The notes beneath the pieces are model-generated. The model was not told where the DNA came from, ran no database searches, and saw only the letters and a program-made list of their open reading frames with translations. A DNA stretch of 64,000 bases, from the NCBI GenBank assembly GCA_904395885.1, contig CAJFOF010000053.1, forward strand, positions 1 to 64,000, in the 5' to 3' direction. Position 1 is the first letter of the stretch, and every line of letters starts with the position of its first letter. The DNA is from an uncultured Lachnospiraceae bacterium (GTDB lineage: Bacteria; Bacillota; Clostridia; Lachnospirales; Lachnospiraceae). Positions 9,192 through 17,057 of this stretch are shown here, piece by piece. A program made the position numbers and the translations under genes.

Positions 9192-10184
9192 ATGAATATT
9201 TACGATATCGCAGCCGAGGCCGGGGTTTCTATTTCCACAGTTTCCAGAGTCATGAACCATAAAGGGAATGTCAACCCGGAGATGAAGAAACGGATTGAGG
9301 AAGTTCTTAAAAAATACGACTATAAGCCTAGCGCGATTGCCCGGGGGATGGTTTCAAAGACCATGAAGACGGTTGCCGTTCTGGTGACAGATATCAGGAT
9401 TCCTCAGTTTGCGAGTCAGGTATATGCGGTTGAGCAGGAGTTCAGCCGGGAAGGATACAATGTGATGGTGTGCAATACCGGGGAGAATATAGAAAACTGT
9501 GACAAATACATTAATACATTGTCGCAGAAACAGGTAGATGGAATTGTAACGATTGGTTCTGTTTTCAGCAGATTGGCAGAGTATCCGGAAATTACCAGCA
9601 AAATGCGCTGGAGTCCTGTGGTGATGGCTAACGGAGAAATTGATTTGCCGAATTTTTATTCTGTTCTGCTGAATGAGCAGGAGGGACTGAGAGCGGGAAT
9701 CCGTTTATTATACGGCAAGGGTAAGAAAAAAATTTGTCTGCTCTGCGATTTAGAAACAAATCTCGGTGCGAGAATGAAAGAAAGCTTTTTAAAGATTCTG
9801 AAAGACTTGAAGATTGACAGGAAAGAAGAACAGGTCATTTCCTGCAAAAACGGCATGGAAGAAGGTGCTTGGGCTGTCCGGCTGTTGATGGAAAATGGGT
9901 GTTCTTTTGATGGGCTGATCTTTGGAAGGGAGATCACTGCTATTGGAGGAATGAAAGAGCTGAGAAAAGCGGGACTTAGAATTCCGGAAGATGTATCAGT
10001 GATTGGATGGGGGGATTCCATCAGTGCTCTGACTTGCCAGCCGGAGTTGACGACTGTGGACATGAAAGCAGAGCAGATGGGCATACTATGCGTCAGGATC
10101 CTTCACGGGCTTTTACAAAATCAGGAGCCGCAGGCACCTGTGATCATTGAACCGGAGATTATCCTGAGGGGAAGTACGGGATAA
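9192..10184 (+). CDS. LacI-family transcriptional regulator
   Basis: This is a 330-residue DNA-binding regulator. The N-terminal helix-turn-helix YDIAAEAGVSISTVSRVMN (residues about 3-21) is followed by a hinge helix and a periplasmic-binding-like sensor domain of about 270 residues. The start at 9192 is chosen over upstream in-frame codons because GGAGG lies just before it and the HTH then begins at residue 3. No sugar gene is adjacent, so the ligand and target are unknown. It probably acts on a distant operon and on itself. Confidence 0.93.
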   Translation: MNIYDIAAEAGVSISTVSRVMNHKGNVNPEMKKRIEEVLKKYDYKPSAIARGMVSKTMKTVAVLVTDIRIPQFASQVYAVEQEFSREGYNVMVCNTGENIENCDKYINTLSQKQVDGIVTIGSVFSRLAEYPEITSKMRWSPVVMANGEIDLPNFYSVLLNEQEGLRAGIRLLYGKGKKKICLLCDLETNLGARMKESFLKILKDLKIDRKEEQVISCKNGMEEGAWAVRLLMENGCSFDGLIFGREITAIGGMKELRKAGLRIPEDVSVIGWGDSISALTCQPELTTVDMKAEQMGILCVRILHGLLQNQEPQAPVIIEPEIILRGSTG

Positions 10185-10268
10185 GGAGCAGAAGCGGAAA
10201 GAAAAAAGAGCTGCAGTTCAAAGAAGGATAATTAGGAGATTGTGAAATAACAGCCTATTATAGAAAGA

Positions 10269-10300
10269 GTCATCTGAGGCGACCTCTCAGATGGCTTTTT
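10269..10300 (+). terminator. Terminator of LacI-family gene
   Basis: GTCATCTGAG (10269-10278) pairs with CTCAGATGGC (10286-10295), with one G-T pair, and is followed by TTTTT. The rest of the 325-base gap (10185-10509) holds only a weak hairpin near 10310 and the next promoter. I see no THF riboswitch in it. Confidence 0.8.
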
Positions 10301-10439
10301 ATAGTATGACGGGTATGCCGTCAGTTTGTGGTGAAAGTTTCAAAGGCAACTGTAACCCATGTGCGTAAATCAGGCGGGTAGACGAGGAAAGATTGGAAGG
10401 CTTTCTTCGCTCCGCTATATATGTTAAGCAGGTTTCCCA

Positions 10440-10468
10440 TTGGAAAGGCGGTCAAGCTGTGGTATGAT
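10440..10468 (+). promoter_or_regulatory. Promoter of cyclodeaminase-folD pair
   Basis: TTGGAA (10440-10445) and TATGAT (10463-10468) are 17 bases apart, about 40 bases before the cyclodeaminase start. Confidence 0.5.
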
Positions 10469-10509
10469 AGAATTAGAACACAGACGAGAAGGAAGGAGAG
10501 ACTGACATT

Positions 10510-11142
10510 ATGGAGAATCGGAAACAGACAATAGAGGAATTTGCAGCAGAACTGTCTTCAAAAGCCCCGGTTCCCGGAGGCGGCGGGACGTCGGCTCTGG
10601 CAGGGGCGCTGGGAAACGCTCTGGGGCAGATGGTAGCCAACCTGACTATTGGAAAGAAAAAGTATGCGGCAGTGGAAGATGAGATAAAAGAAATTTTAAA
10701 GGATTTGGAGATTCGGCAGAGCCATTTCCTGAAATTGGCAGATGAGGATGCGGCGGTTTTTACACCGCTGGCGGCCGCTTACGGCCTCCCCTCCCAGACG
10801 GATGAGGAGAAGGAATATAAAGCTCAGGTCATGGAGAAAAACCTTCTGGAAGCCAGTCGGGTGCCGATGGAGATTATGAGGGAAGCGGCGGAGACTCTGA
10901 AGCTGATGGAGATTCTGGGCGAGAAGGGAAGCCGCCTGGCCGTCAGCGACGTGGGGGTCGGCGTGCAGCTCCTCAGGGCGGCTCTCACCGGCGCGGTGAT
11001 GAATGTCTATATCAACACAAAGTCTATGAAGAACCGGGACAAAGCAGAGGAACTGAACCGGGAGGCAGACAGCCTTCTGGAGGAAGGAACCAGGAAGGCC
11101 GACGAGATTTACGAGACTGTCAGAAAGGGGCTGAAGGGATGA
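10510..11142 (+). CDS. fchA: Formimino-THF cyclodeaminase / methenyl-THF cyclohydrolase family protein
   Basis: This 210-residue, mostly helical protein belongs to the cyclodeaminase/cyclohydrolase family. The glycine-rich PVPGGGGTSALAGALG segment (about residues 21-36) is the family signature for folate binding. Members either deaminate 5-formimino-THF or, in acetogens and purine fermenters, act as methenyl-THF cyclohydrolase (FchA). The stop overlaps the folD start by 4 bases, so the two are translationally coupled. This fits the cyclohydrolase role, since the adjacent FolD seems to lack cyclohydrolase residues. The symbol is given on that basis. Confidence 0.85.
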   Translation: MENRKQTIEEFAAELSSKAPVPGGGGTSALAGALGNALGQMVANLTIGKKKYAAVEDEIKEILKDLEIRQSHFLKLADEDAAVFTPLAAAYGLPSQTDEEKEYKAQVMEKNLLEASRVPMEIMREAAETLKLMEILGEKGSRLAVSDVGVGVQLLRAALTGAVMNVYINTKSMKNRDKAEELNREADSLLEEGTRKADEIYETVRKGLKG

Positions 11143-11981
11143 TCGCGTTAAAAGGAGCGCCGGTATCGGCAAAAATGAAAGACGAAATTGATGAGCAGAA
11201 AAAAGCCCTTTCCGGGCCGGCCCCGAAACTGGGAATTGTCCGGGTAGGGGAACGCCCCGACGATCTGTCTTATGAAAGAGGAGCGCTGAAGCGAATGGAA
11301 AAATTGGGGCTGGCGGCGGAATCCTTTGTGTTTCCGCAAGATATCTCCCATGAAGCGTTTGAAAAAGAATTTTTGGCCATTAACGAAGATCCGGCCATTG
11401 ACGGAATTTTGCTGCTCAGACCTCTTCCAAAACAGATCGATGAAGACAAAATTACCCGCCTGATTGATCCCGAGAAGGATCTGGACGGAATTTCCCCCAC
11501 CAATATCGCCAAAGTCTTTTCCGGAGATGAGACGGGCTTTGCCCCCTGCACGGCGGAGGCTGTCATCGAGGTGCTGAAAGCTTACGGGATTCCGATTGCC
11601 GGAAAGCGGGCTGTGGTAGTAGGCCGCAGCATGGTGGTGGGACGCCCGCTGGCAATGCTTTTGCTGAAGGAGAACGCCACGGTTACAATCTGCCATACCA
11701 AGACCCGGGATTTGCCGGAGGTCTGCAGAGAAGGAGAGATATTGATAGCTGCAGCAGGAAAAGCAAAGATGCTGGATAAGTCATTTGCCGGTGAGGATGC
11801 AGTGGTGATTGATGTGGGGATCAATGTGGATAAAGAGGGAAATCTTTGCGGGGATGTGGATTACGATTCATTAGAAGGGACCGCATCTATGGCAACCCCA
11901 GTACCGGGCGGCGTCGGAGCGGTAACGACCTCGGTCCTTGCAAAACATCTGGTAAGGGCTGCAGCAAAACGGAGAGGATGA
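11139..11981 (+). CDS. folD: FolD-type methylene-THF dehydrogenase, cyclohydrolase residues altered
   Basis: This is a 280-residue FolD homologue, normal in length, with the NADP-binding block VVVGRSMVVGRPLA (about residues 158-171) and the C-terminal TPVPGGVGAVT motif. Aligned without gaps to textbook FolD, Tyr45 keeps the active-site tyrosine. The catalytic lysine four residues later is Ala49, the active-site glutamine before PLP is Leu93, and the aspartate of KDxDG is kept (Asp116). These Lys and Gln residues are needed for cyclohydrolase action in bifunctional FolD. The likely role is therefore a dehydrogenase working with the cyclodeaminase-family partner just upstream. That functional split is inference; the residue changes are seen. 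Confidence 0.9.
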   Translation: MIALKGAPVSAKMKDEIDEQKKALSGPAPKLGIVRVGERPDDLSYERGALKRMEKLGLAAESFVFPQDISHEAFEKEFLAINEDPAIDGILLLRPLPKQIDEDKITRLIDPEKDLDGISPTNIAKVFSGDETGFAPCTAEAVIEVLKAYGIPIAGKRAVVVGRSMVVGRPLAMLLLKENATVTICHTKTRDLPEVCREGEILIAAAGKAKMLDKSFAGEDAVVIDVGINVDKEGNLCGDVDYDSLEGTASMATPVPGGVGAVTTSVLAKHLVRAAAKRRG

Positions 11982-12038
11982 TTTTCAGACTTGTGTCCTG
12001 TGACGGAATAACAAAACAGGGATGCCGGAAATAAAAAG

Positions 12039-12081
12039 GGCCCGGAAGACATCAGACAATGGGGCAGATGTCTTCCGGGCC
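12039..12081 (-). terminator. Terminator of thiT (probably bidirectional)
   Basis: A perfect 15-bp stem (12039-12053 with 12067-12081) is followed on the minus strand by CTTTTTATTT. It lies between the convergent folD and thiT genes. Confidence 0.85.
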
Positions 12082-12094
12082 GTATTCGATTTGC

Positions 12095-12760
12095 TTATGA
12101 CTCAACAGCCCTTCTCTTTACCTGCTGTAAAGCCCTGGCTACCGGAGGAAGGCAGATGATGATTACGGTGATCACGCCCTCGGCCAGTATGTAAGAATAG
12201 TTGTAAACGATGGGGTATACGGGTTTTAAAGCCTGGGGGAAGGTTTCCGGCATATATTCCATCCAGTACAGATAACCGCCCAGTGCATGGAAAGCGCCGC
12301 GGGCAAAAATTCCCAGCAGGTAGCCCTTCAGCAGGCCGTTCTTGGATTTATAGAACAGACCGGAAAGCCCCAGAGCAGCGAAAGCCAGAACGTAGTCGCA
12401 GCAGACCTGGAAAAAGGACAGCACATACGGTTCCTGGAGGAACTGAAGGATGCCGTAGGCAAGCCCGGTGAGGATGCCGGCGCGAAGGCCGTACCAGTTT
12501 CCGATCAGGCAGATGAACAGCATGCTGCAGAGGGTGATGGAACCGCCCCACGGTGCGGAAAACAGCTTAATATATGAAGTCAGGAATGCCAGAGCCATTG
12601 CCATAGCACAGAAAACAAGCTGTTTTGTGGAAAGCGCCGGTTTCTTGGATTGCTTTCCCAGAAGGCCGCCGATAAAGAATAAAATAATGGCAGCAGCGGC
12701 ACACACGCCGTATCCGGGGGCTGTAAGGCCGCCGTCGGCAGTTACTAGAAAATTGGACAT
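12095..12760 (-). CDS. thiT: Thiamine ECF transporter S component ThiT
   Basis: ThiT is the membrane substrate-binding subunit that captures thiamine for an energy-coupling-factor transporter; the shared EcfAAT module is encoded elsewhere. The 221-residue protein has about six helices and the block WGGSITLCSMLFICLIGNWYG, followed by YGILQF and, near the C-terminal third, HALGGYLYWMEYMPE. These segments contain the aromatic and acidic residues that bind thiamine in the family. It has an N-terminal extension helix. A TPP riboswitch lies directly upstream and confirms the substrate. Confidence 0.93.
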   Translation of the reverse strand: MSNFLVTADGGLTAPGYGVCAAAAIILFFIGGLLGKQSKKPALSTKQLVFCAMAMALAFLTSYIKLFSAPWGGSITLCSMLFICLIGNWYGLRAGILTGLAYGILQFLQEPYVLSFFQVCCDYVLAFAALGLSGLFYKSKNGLLKGYLLGIFARGAFHALGGYLYWMEYMPETFPQALKPVYPIVYNYSYILAEGVITVIIICLPPVARALQQVKRRAVES

Positions 12761-12791
12761 AAAAAAACCTCCTTCTAAATCAGACAGGAGG
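12761..12791 (-). promoter_or_regulatory. Shine-Dalgarno-sequestering hairpin of the thiT leader
   Basis: On the minus strand CCTCCT (12786-12791) can pair with AGGAGG (12768-12773), the thiT ribosome site. The second arm runs straight into seven T residues before the ATG. The hairpin could thus hide the ribosome site or act as a terminator; it is the expression platform of the TPP switch. Confidence 0.6.
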
Positions 12792-12842
12792 GGATTGCTT
12801 TTTAAGAGCAGCAGACAGCTATCCGGCCCGCTGCGCCGTCTA

Positions 12843-12935
12843 TGCTTCCTTACGCCGGCATTAACCGGTTCAAGTATTGAGGGTCAGAAAGGAACGAATC
12901 TTTTCAGTCTCAGCCAAAGCTCCCCTAGCGTGTCT
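12843..12935 (-). ncRNA. TPP riboswitch
   Basis: On the minus strand the conserved TPP (thi-box) elements occur in order: CTAGGGGAGC, GGCTGAGA, TGACCCT, TTGAACCGG-TTAATGCCGGCGTAAGGAAGC. They form the aptamer that binds thiamine pyrophosphate. It lies about 80 bases upstream of thiT, and the platform hairpin lies between them. High TPP would lower thiT expression. Confidence 0.95.
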
Positions 12936-13074
12936 ATATTGTTTCGTCTGAGAGTATAGCGCGAAAATGGTCGTGTGTCAACGGAATTTGTCATCTGAAT
13001 AAAGAATGGGCCGGCGGGGTAATTTATTCCTATATGAGCCGGGACAGTTGACGGCAGAAAGAGAGGAAATGAAA

Positions 13075-13500
13075 ATGGGATGGATCATTGCGCTGGTATC
13101 CGGAGCACTGATGAGTATCCAGGGGGTTCTTAATACCGGTGTGACCAAGCAGACCAGTATCTGGGTCTCTTCCGGATGGGTACAGCTAACAGCTTTGGCC
13201 GCCTGTGTGATCATGTGGTTTTTTACCGGAAGGGAACAGATCTCAGGGCTCTGGCAGGTGGAACCGAAATATATGCTGCTGGGAGGCATTTTGGGGGCTT
13301 TTATCACATATACAGTAATTAAAAGTGTGGGAAGCCTGGGACCGGCTCAATCTGCCCTTCTTATTGTGGTATCTCAAATCATTGTGGCTTATGGAATTGA
13401 GGTTTTTGGCCTTTTTGGAGTGGAAAAGGCCGGCTTTGAGTGGAGAAAATTTTGGGGAGCAGCTATTGCCATCGCCGGGATTATTATCTTTAAAAAATAG
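13075..13500 (+). CDS. YdcZ/DMT-type small membrane transporter
   Basis: This is a 141-residue protein with about five hydrophobic helices (for example WIIALVSGALMSIQGVLN at residues 3-20 and IVVSQIIVAYGIEVFGLFG). It fits the YdcZ (DUF606) half-size members of the drug/metabolite transporter group, which probably work as dimers; the substrate is unknown. The start at 13075 is preferred over the ATG six bases earlier because GAGAGG then lies 8 bases upstream. It stands alone between thiT and the ComEA-like gene. Confidence 0.8.
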   Translation: MGWIIALVSGALMSIQGVLNTGVTKQTSIWVSSGWVQLTALAACVIMWFFTGREQISGLWQVEPKYMLLGGILGAFITYTVIKSVGSLGPAQSALLIVVSQIIVAYGIEVFGLFGVEKAGFEWRKFWGAAIAIAGIIIFKK

Positions 13501-13614
13501 CGGTGTCCCAAGTGATTGGAAGAGCCATTTTTCAGAAAAAAGTGCTTGTAATTGAATGTGGCATTGGGTAGAATATTAGTACAGGCTGAGAGGGCATCAG
13601 AACTGGAGGTGCCA

Positions 13615-14220
13615 TTGAATAAAAAATATTGGAGGATGCCGGCTGTACTTTTATTGTCCGGTGTCCTGTGTTTTGGCTGCGGTTCTCCCAATGAAACAGT
13701 GATATTGGAAGAACCGCTTCCATCCACAGAACTTTTTTCTTCCGAAAGTGTGGAAGAGTCTTCCGAGGGAATACGGTATTTTGTCCATGTCTGCGGAGCA
13801 GTTTTAAATCCCGGAGTTTATGAGCTTCCTGCCGACAGCAGGATCTTCGATGCTGTAGAAGCAGCAGGAGGCTTTGCAGATGGAGCGGCCCGGGATGCTC
13901 TGAATCTTGCAAGACAGATAGAGGATGGAATGAAAGTTGAGGTTCCCACAGAGGAAGAAGCGAGAAAGGCCAGGGAGACTGCTGCAGCCGGCAGTTCCTG
14001 GGAGCCGGGATGGACGGAAGAGAGTGGAAAGATCAATATCAATACAGCGGAGGTCAGCCAACTGACGACTCTCAGCGGGATTGGAGAGGCCCGTGCCCAG
14101 GATATTATTTCTTTTAGAGAGGAGAATGGCCCGTTCCAGTCCATTGAAGATATTAAAAAGGTTCCAGGCATCAAGGATGCCGTATTTCAGAAGATAAAAG
14201 ATGAGATTACCGTATCGTGA
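13615..14220 (+). CDS. ComEA-like lipoprotein (SLBB and helix-hairpin-helix domains)
   Basis: This is a 201-residue protein with an N-terminal hydrophobic segment ending in a possible lipobox cysteine (Cys22). An SLBB-type domain with VHVCGAVLNPGVYEL follows (about residues 60-110), then a C-terminal double helix-hairpin-helix with ININTAEVSQL and LSGIGEARAQDII. That order is the layout of ComEA, the double-stranded-DNA receptor of competence. The TTG start at 13615 has GGAGG five bases upstream; an upstream in-frame ATG lacks one. No comEC or comEB is adjacent. Binding of DNA at the cell surface is the inferred role; a general wall-anchored HhH protein is the alternative. Confidence 0.85.
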   Translation: MNKKYWRMPAVLLLSGVLCFGCGSPNETVILEEPLPSTELFSSESVEESSEGIRYFVHVCGAVLNPGVYELPADSRIFDAVEAAGGFADGAARDALNLARQIEDGMKVEVPTEEEARKARETAAAGSSWEPGWTEESGKININTAEVSQLTTLSGIGEARAQDIISFREENGPFQSIEDIKKVPGIKDAVFQKIKDEITVS

Positions 14221-14273
14221 CCGGCAGAGGACTGCCCAACAGACAGGATACGGCCAGGATAGAGGTGTGAAAG

Positions 14274-14975
14274 ATGGCTCGAGTATTAGTAGTAGATGAT
14301 GAAAAACTGATTGTAAAAGGAATCCGGTTCAGTCTTGAACAGGATGGAATGGAAGTAGACTGCGCTTATGACGGAGAGGAAGCCATTGAGAAGGCAAAAA
14401 AGACAGAGTACGATATTATTCTTTTGGATGTAATGCTGCCGAAGGCAGATGGATTTGAAGTGTGCCAGGCAATTCGCGAATTTTCTGAGACGCCCATTAT
14501 TATGCTTACGGCCAAGGGCGGAGATATGGATAAGATATTGGGCCTGGAATACGGGGCAGACGACTACATAACGAAGCCCTTTAATATTCTGGAGGTAAAG
14601 GCCAGGATTAAAGCGATTATGCGGCGAAGTGCCAAAAGCAAAAAGCGGGATAATACTGCCGACAGCAGAACGATCGTGGCAGGAGACCTGAAGCTGGATA
14701 TGGACGGGAGAAGGGTGTTCATTGGAGAGAAAGAGATCAATCTGACAGCTAAAGAATTTGATCTGCTGGAATTGCTGGTCTGCAATCCCAACAAGGTATA
14801 CAGTCGTGAGGCTCTTTTGTCCCTGGTCTGGGGAAATCGGGCCATGGACACCGGCGATGTTCGTACAGTGGACGTTCACGTCAGGCGACTCAGGGAGAAG
14901 ATCGAACCCAGTCCCAGCGATCCAAAGTATGTCCACACAAAATGGGGGGTAGGATATTATTTCCGGGCGAAATGA
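14274..14975 (+). CDS. OmpR/PhoB-family response regulator (no adjacent kinase)
   Basis: This 233-residue protein has a receiver domain (acidic pair Asp8/Asp9, phosphoacceptor Asp52 in LLDVMLP, Thr in MLTAKG, Lys in ITKPF). A winged-helix output domain follows (about residues 130-233) with VHVRRLREKIE and the terminal YVHTKWGVGYYF. It is a DNA-binding regulator controlled by phosphorylation. A histidine kinase gene normally follows such genes; here the next gene is on the opposite strand, so its partner is elsewhere. Confidence 0.94.
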   Translation: MARVLVVDDEKLIVKGIRFSLEQDGMEVDCAYDGEEAIEKAKKTEYDIILLDVMLPKADGFEVCQAIREFSETPIIMLTAKGGDMDKILGLEYGADDYITKPFNILEVKARIKAIMRRSAKSKKRDNTADSRTIVAGDLKLDMDGRRVFIGEKEINLTAKEFDLLELLVCNPNKVYSREALLSLVWGNRAMDTGDVRTVDVHVRRLREKIEPSPSDPKYVHTKWGVGYYFRAK

Positions 14976-15069
14976 TCCGGTGTGCCTGCGCCTGATAGTG
15001 TTTTTGAAATCAATATCCAGGGATGCGGGGCGCCGGATTCGGCCGCCCCGCTGTCGATGCAGAGAGCTT

Positions 15070-15957
15070 TTATGACAGATCAGAGGCAAGCTGATCCAGG
15101 GAACCAAAACGATACCCCATTTCCCCCCATTTGGTCAGAAGCTCATCCAGGATGGATGCGTTTGTGGAGGAAGTGCTGTGCAGGAGAACGACGGCCCCTG
15201 GGTGGATGCGGCTCAACAGCTTTTGAAAAGCCTCTTCTCTGGAGGGCTGCTGATCCTGAAGCCAGTCTACATAGGCCAGACTCCAGAAAAAAGTAGTATA
15301 GCCGAGATCTTTTGCCATCTGAAGATTTTCCTCACTGTATTTTCCCTGAGGAGGCCGGTAATACGGCTTCATGGGCTGACCGACGGTCTGCTCATATAGG
15401 ACCTCTAAATCGGACAATTCTTTTTGAAAAGCTTCGGCCGTAGAAATTTTCGACATATCCGGGTGATGGTAAGTATGATTGCCCACAATATGGCCATCCG
15501 CTACCATTCGTTTTACCAGATCCGGGCTTGTTTCAAGATAATTTCCTACAATGAAAAAGGCGGCCGGAGCGTTGTGCTTTTTCAGAACATCCAGGATTTG
15601 GCTGGTGCACCCGTTTTCATAGCCGGCGTCAAAGGTCAGATAGATTACCTTTTCCTGGGGATTCCCCACATAGCAGGCGCGGTATTGTTTTAAATAATCG
15701 GATGTGGCGTTTCCGACAGGCGTCTGTCCCTCCTGCTGGAAACTCAGTCCCCAGTTGCCATCAGCGTTTACCGGAACGGCGCCGGAGGCGGGGGAAGAGA
15801 CGATCTGCGCCGCTGTCCGGCCGCCCCAGAAGGAGGCGCAGAAGAGCAGGGCGCAGGCTGCGGCTTTTACAGCATTGCGGCGCAGGGAAGATCCGGGTGC
15901 GCCTTGTGAATTTATAAACTTTTTAGGAGACAGAAAAGAGAAAAAGGATGGTTTCAT
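15070..15957 (-). CDS. PdaA-like polysaccharide deacetylase
   Basis: This is a 295-residue exported protein. After a basic N-terminus and one signal-anchor helix (AACALLFCASFWGG), a NodB deacetylase domain spans the C-terminal two thirds. Motif 1 is TFDAGYENG, where the Asp is the base and metal ligand. Motif 2 is HTYHHPDMS, with the metal histidines. YYRPPQGKYS and LLHSTS follow. The subtype matches PdaA, which removes acetyl from muramic acid residues to make spore-cortex muramic lactam. The start at 15957 is chosen because upstream in-frame codons give a long non-hydrophobic leader. It has no close partner on its strand. Confidence 0.88.
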   Translation of the reverse strand: MKPSFFSFLSPKKFINSQGAPGSSLRRNAVKAAACALLFCASFWGGRTAAQIVSSPASGAVPVNADGNWGLSFQQEGQTPVGNATSDYLKQYRACYVGNPQEKVIYLTFDAGYENGCTSQILDVLKKHNAPAAFFIVGNYLETSPDLVKRMVADGHIVGNHTYHHPDMSKISTAEAFQKELSDLEVLYEQTVGQPMKPYYRPPQGKYSEENLQMAKDLGYTTFFWSLAYVDWLQDQQPSREEAFQKLLSRIHPGAVVLLHSTSSTNASILDELLTKWGEMGYRFGSLDQLASDLS

Positions 15958-16069
15958 GGGAAGCGTCCTGGTTTCGATGATGTTACCACAAATATATGAA
16001 TGGCTGACGGCAAAAAGACTATTGCGCTGATGCGGGGACTTTGGGCCGGAAAGCCGAAGAGAGGAAACT

Positions 16070-16570
16070 ATGAGATACAGTATACGCAACGGAGAACTGA
16101 AAGATCTTGAGGAAATTACGAAGGTGGAGGCTGTCTGCTTTCCGGCGTCGGAAGCGGCGGGGAGAGAGGCATTTGCGATGAGGCTGTCGGCATTTCCGGA
16201 CAGCTTTTTTGTGGCGGAGGAGACAGAGAGCGGCGCGATCATTGGTTTTATCAACGGAGCGGCAGTGAATCAGGAGACCATCTGCGACGAGATGTTTGAA
16301 GACGCCGGCTGGCACCGCTCCGATGGAGCGTACCAGAGCGTCTTTGGACTGGATGTTGTTCCTCAGTGGAGGAAGCAGGGGGTTGCTGCCGCGCTTATGG
16401 AGACCCTGATCCAGGACGCCAGAGAGAAAGGGCGGAAGGGACTGATTTTGACCTGCAAGGAGCGGTTAATTCCTTATTACCAGAAATTTGGATACCAATG
16501 CCTGGGGCTATCAAAATCGGTTCATGGCGGAGCAGTCTGGTATGATATGATTTTGGAGTTGGAAGAATGA
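16070..16570 (+). CDS. GNAT N-acetyltransferase
   Basis: This is a 166-residue GNAT protein with motif A ([17 protein letters not shown], about residues 95-111) and the motif B segment [15 protein letters not shown]. The pattern resembles the AANAT-like subgroup that acetylates arylalkyl or other small amines. Its stop overlaps the rlmH start by 4 bases, so it is translationally coupled to rlmH. Its substrate is not known. Confidence 0.88.
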   Translation: MRYSIRNGELKDLEEITKVEAVCFPASEAAGREAFAMRLSAFPDSFFVAEETESGAIIGFINGAAVNQETICDEMFEDAGWHRSDGAYQSVFGLDVVPQWRKQGVAAALMETLIQDAREKGRKGLILTCKERLIPYYQKFGYQCLGLSKSVHGGAVWYDMILELEE

Positions 16571-17046
16571 AGATTACCTTAGTGACTGTGGGAAAAATAA
16601 AAGAGAAATACTTGGAGCAGGCCATAGCCGAATACAGCAAGCGTCTGGCCAGATACTGCAAATTAGAGATCCTTCAGGTGGCAGATGAAAAAACGCCGGA
16701 AGGGGCCAGCGCCGCTGTGGAGGAGCAGATAAAAGAAAAGGAAGGGGAGAGGATCCTTTCCCAGGTCAGAGACGGATCCTTTGTAATAGCCCTGGCAATA
16801 GAGGGAAAGATGATGTCCTCGGAAGAACTGGCCCAAAAAATGGACCGTTTGGCGGTGGAGGGGACCAGCCAGATTACCTTTATTATAGGGGGCTCCCTGG
16901 GACTTTCCAGAAAGGTGCTGGAGCGGGCCGACTTTCTTCTCAGTTTCTCTAAAATGACCTTTCCACATCAATTGATGAGAGTAATCCTTTTAGAGCAGAT
17001 TTACAGGAGTTATCGGATCATTACAGGGCAGCCCTATCATAAATAG
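16567..17046 (+). CDS. rlmH: 23S rRNA (pseudouridine1915-N3)-methyltransferase RlmH
   Basis: RlmH methylates pseudouridine 1915 in helix 69 of 23S rRNA on the assembled 70S ribosome. The 159-residue protein is of family length and ends in the typical C-terminus (ITGQPYHK). It carries the SPOUT knot segment [10 protein letters not shown] and the block [21 protein letters not shown]. Confidence 0.97.
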   Translation: MKITLVTVGKIKEKYLEQAIAEYSKRLARYCKLEILQVADEKTPEGASAAVEEQIKEKEGERILSQVRDGSFVIALAIEGKMMSSEELAQKMDRLAVEGTSQITFIIGGSLGLSRKVLERADFLLSFSKMTFPHQLMRVILLEQIYRSYRIITGQPYHK

Positions 17047-17057
17047 GAGGGATTGAC

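Noticed and set aside
10185..10509. Possible THF riboswitch before the cyclodeaminase-folD pair
   Set aside because: Folate genes in clostridia can have one, but none of the conserved THF-switch segments is present; only a terminator and a promoter are seen.
11139..11981. Pseudogene status of folD because of the missing catalytic residues
   Set aside because: The reading frame is full length with all other motifs intact and tight coupling to its neighbour, so altered function is more likely than decay.
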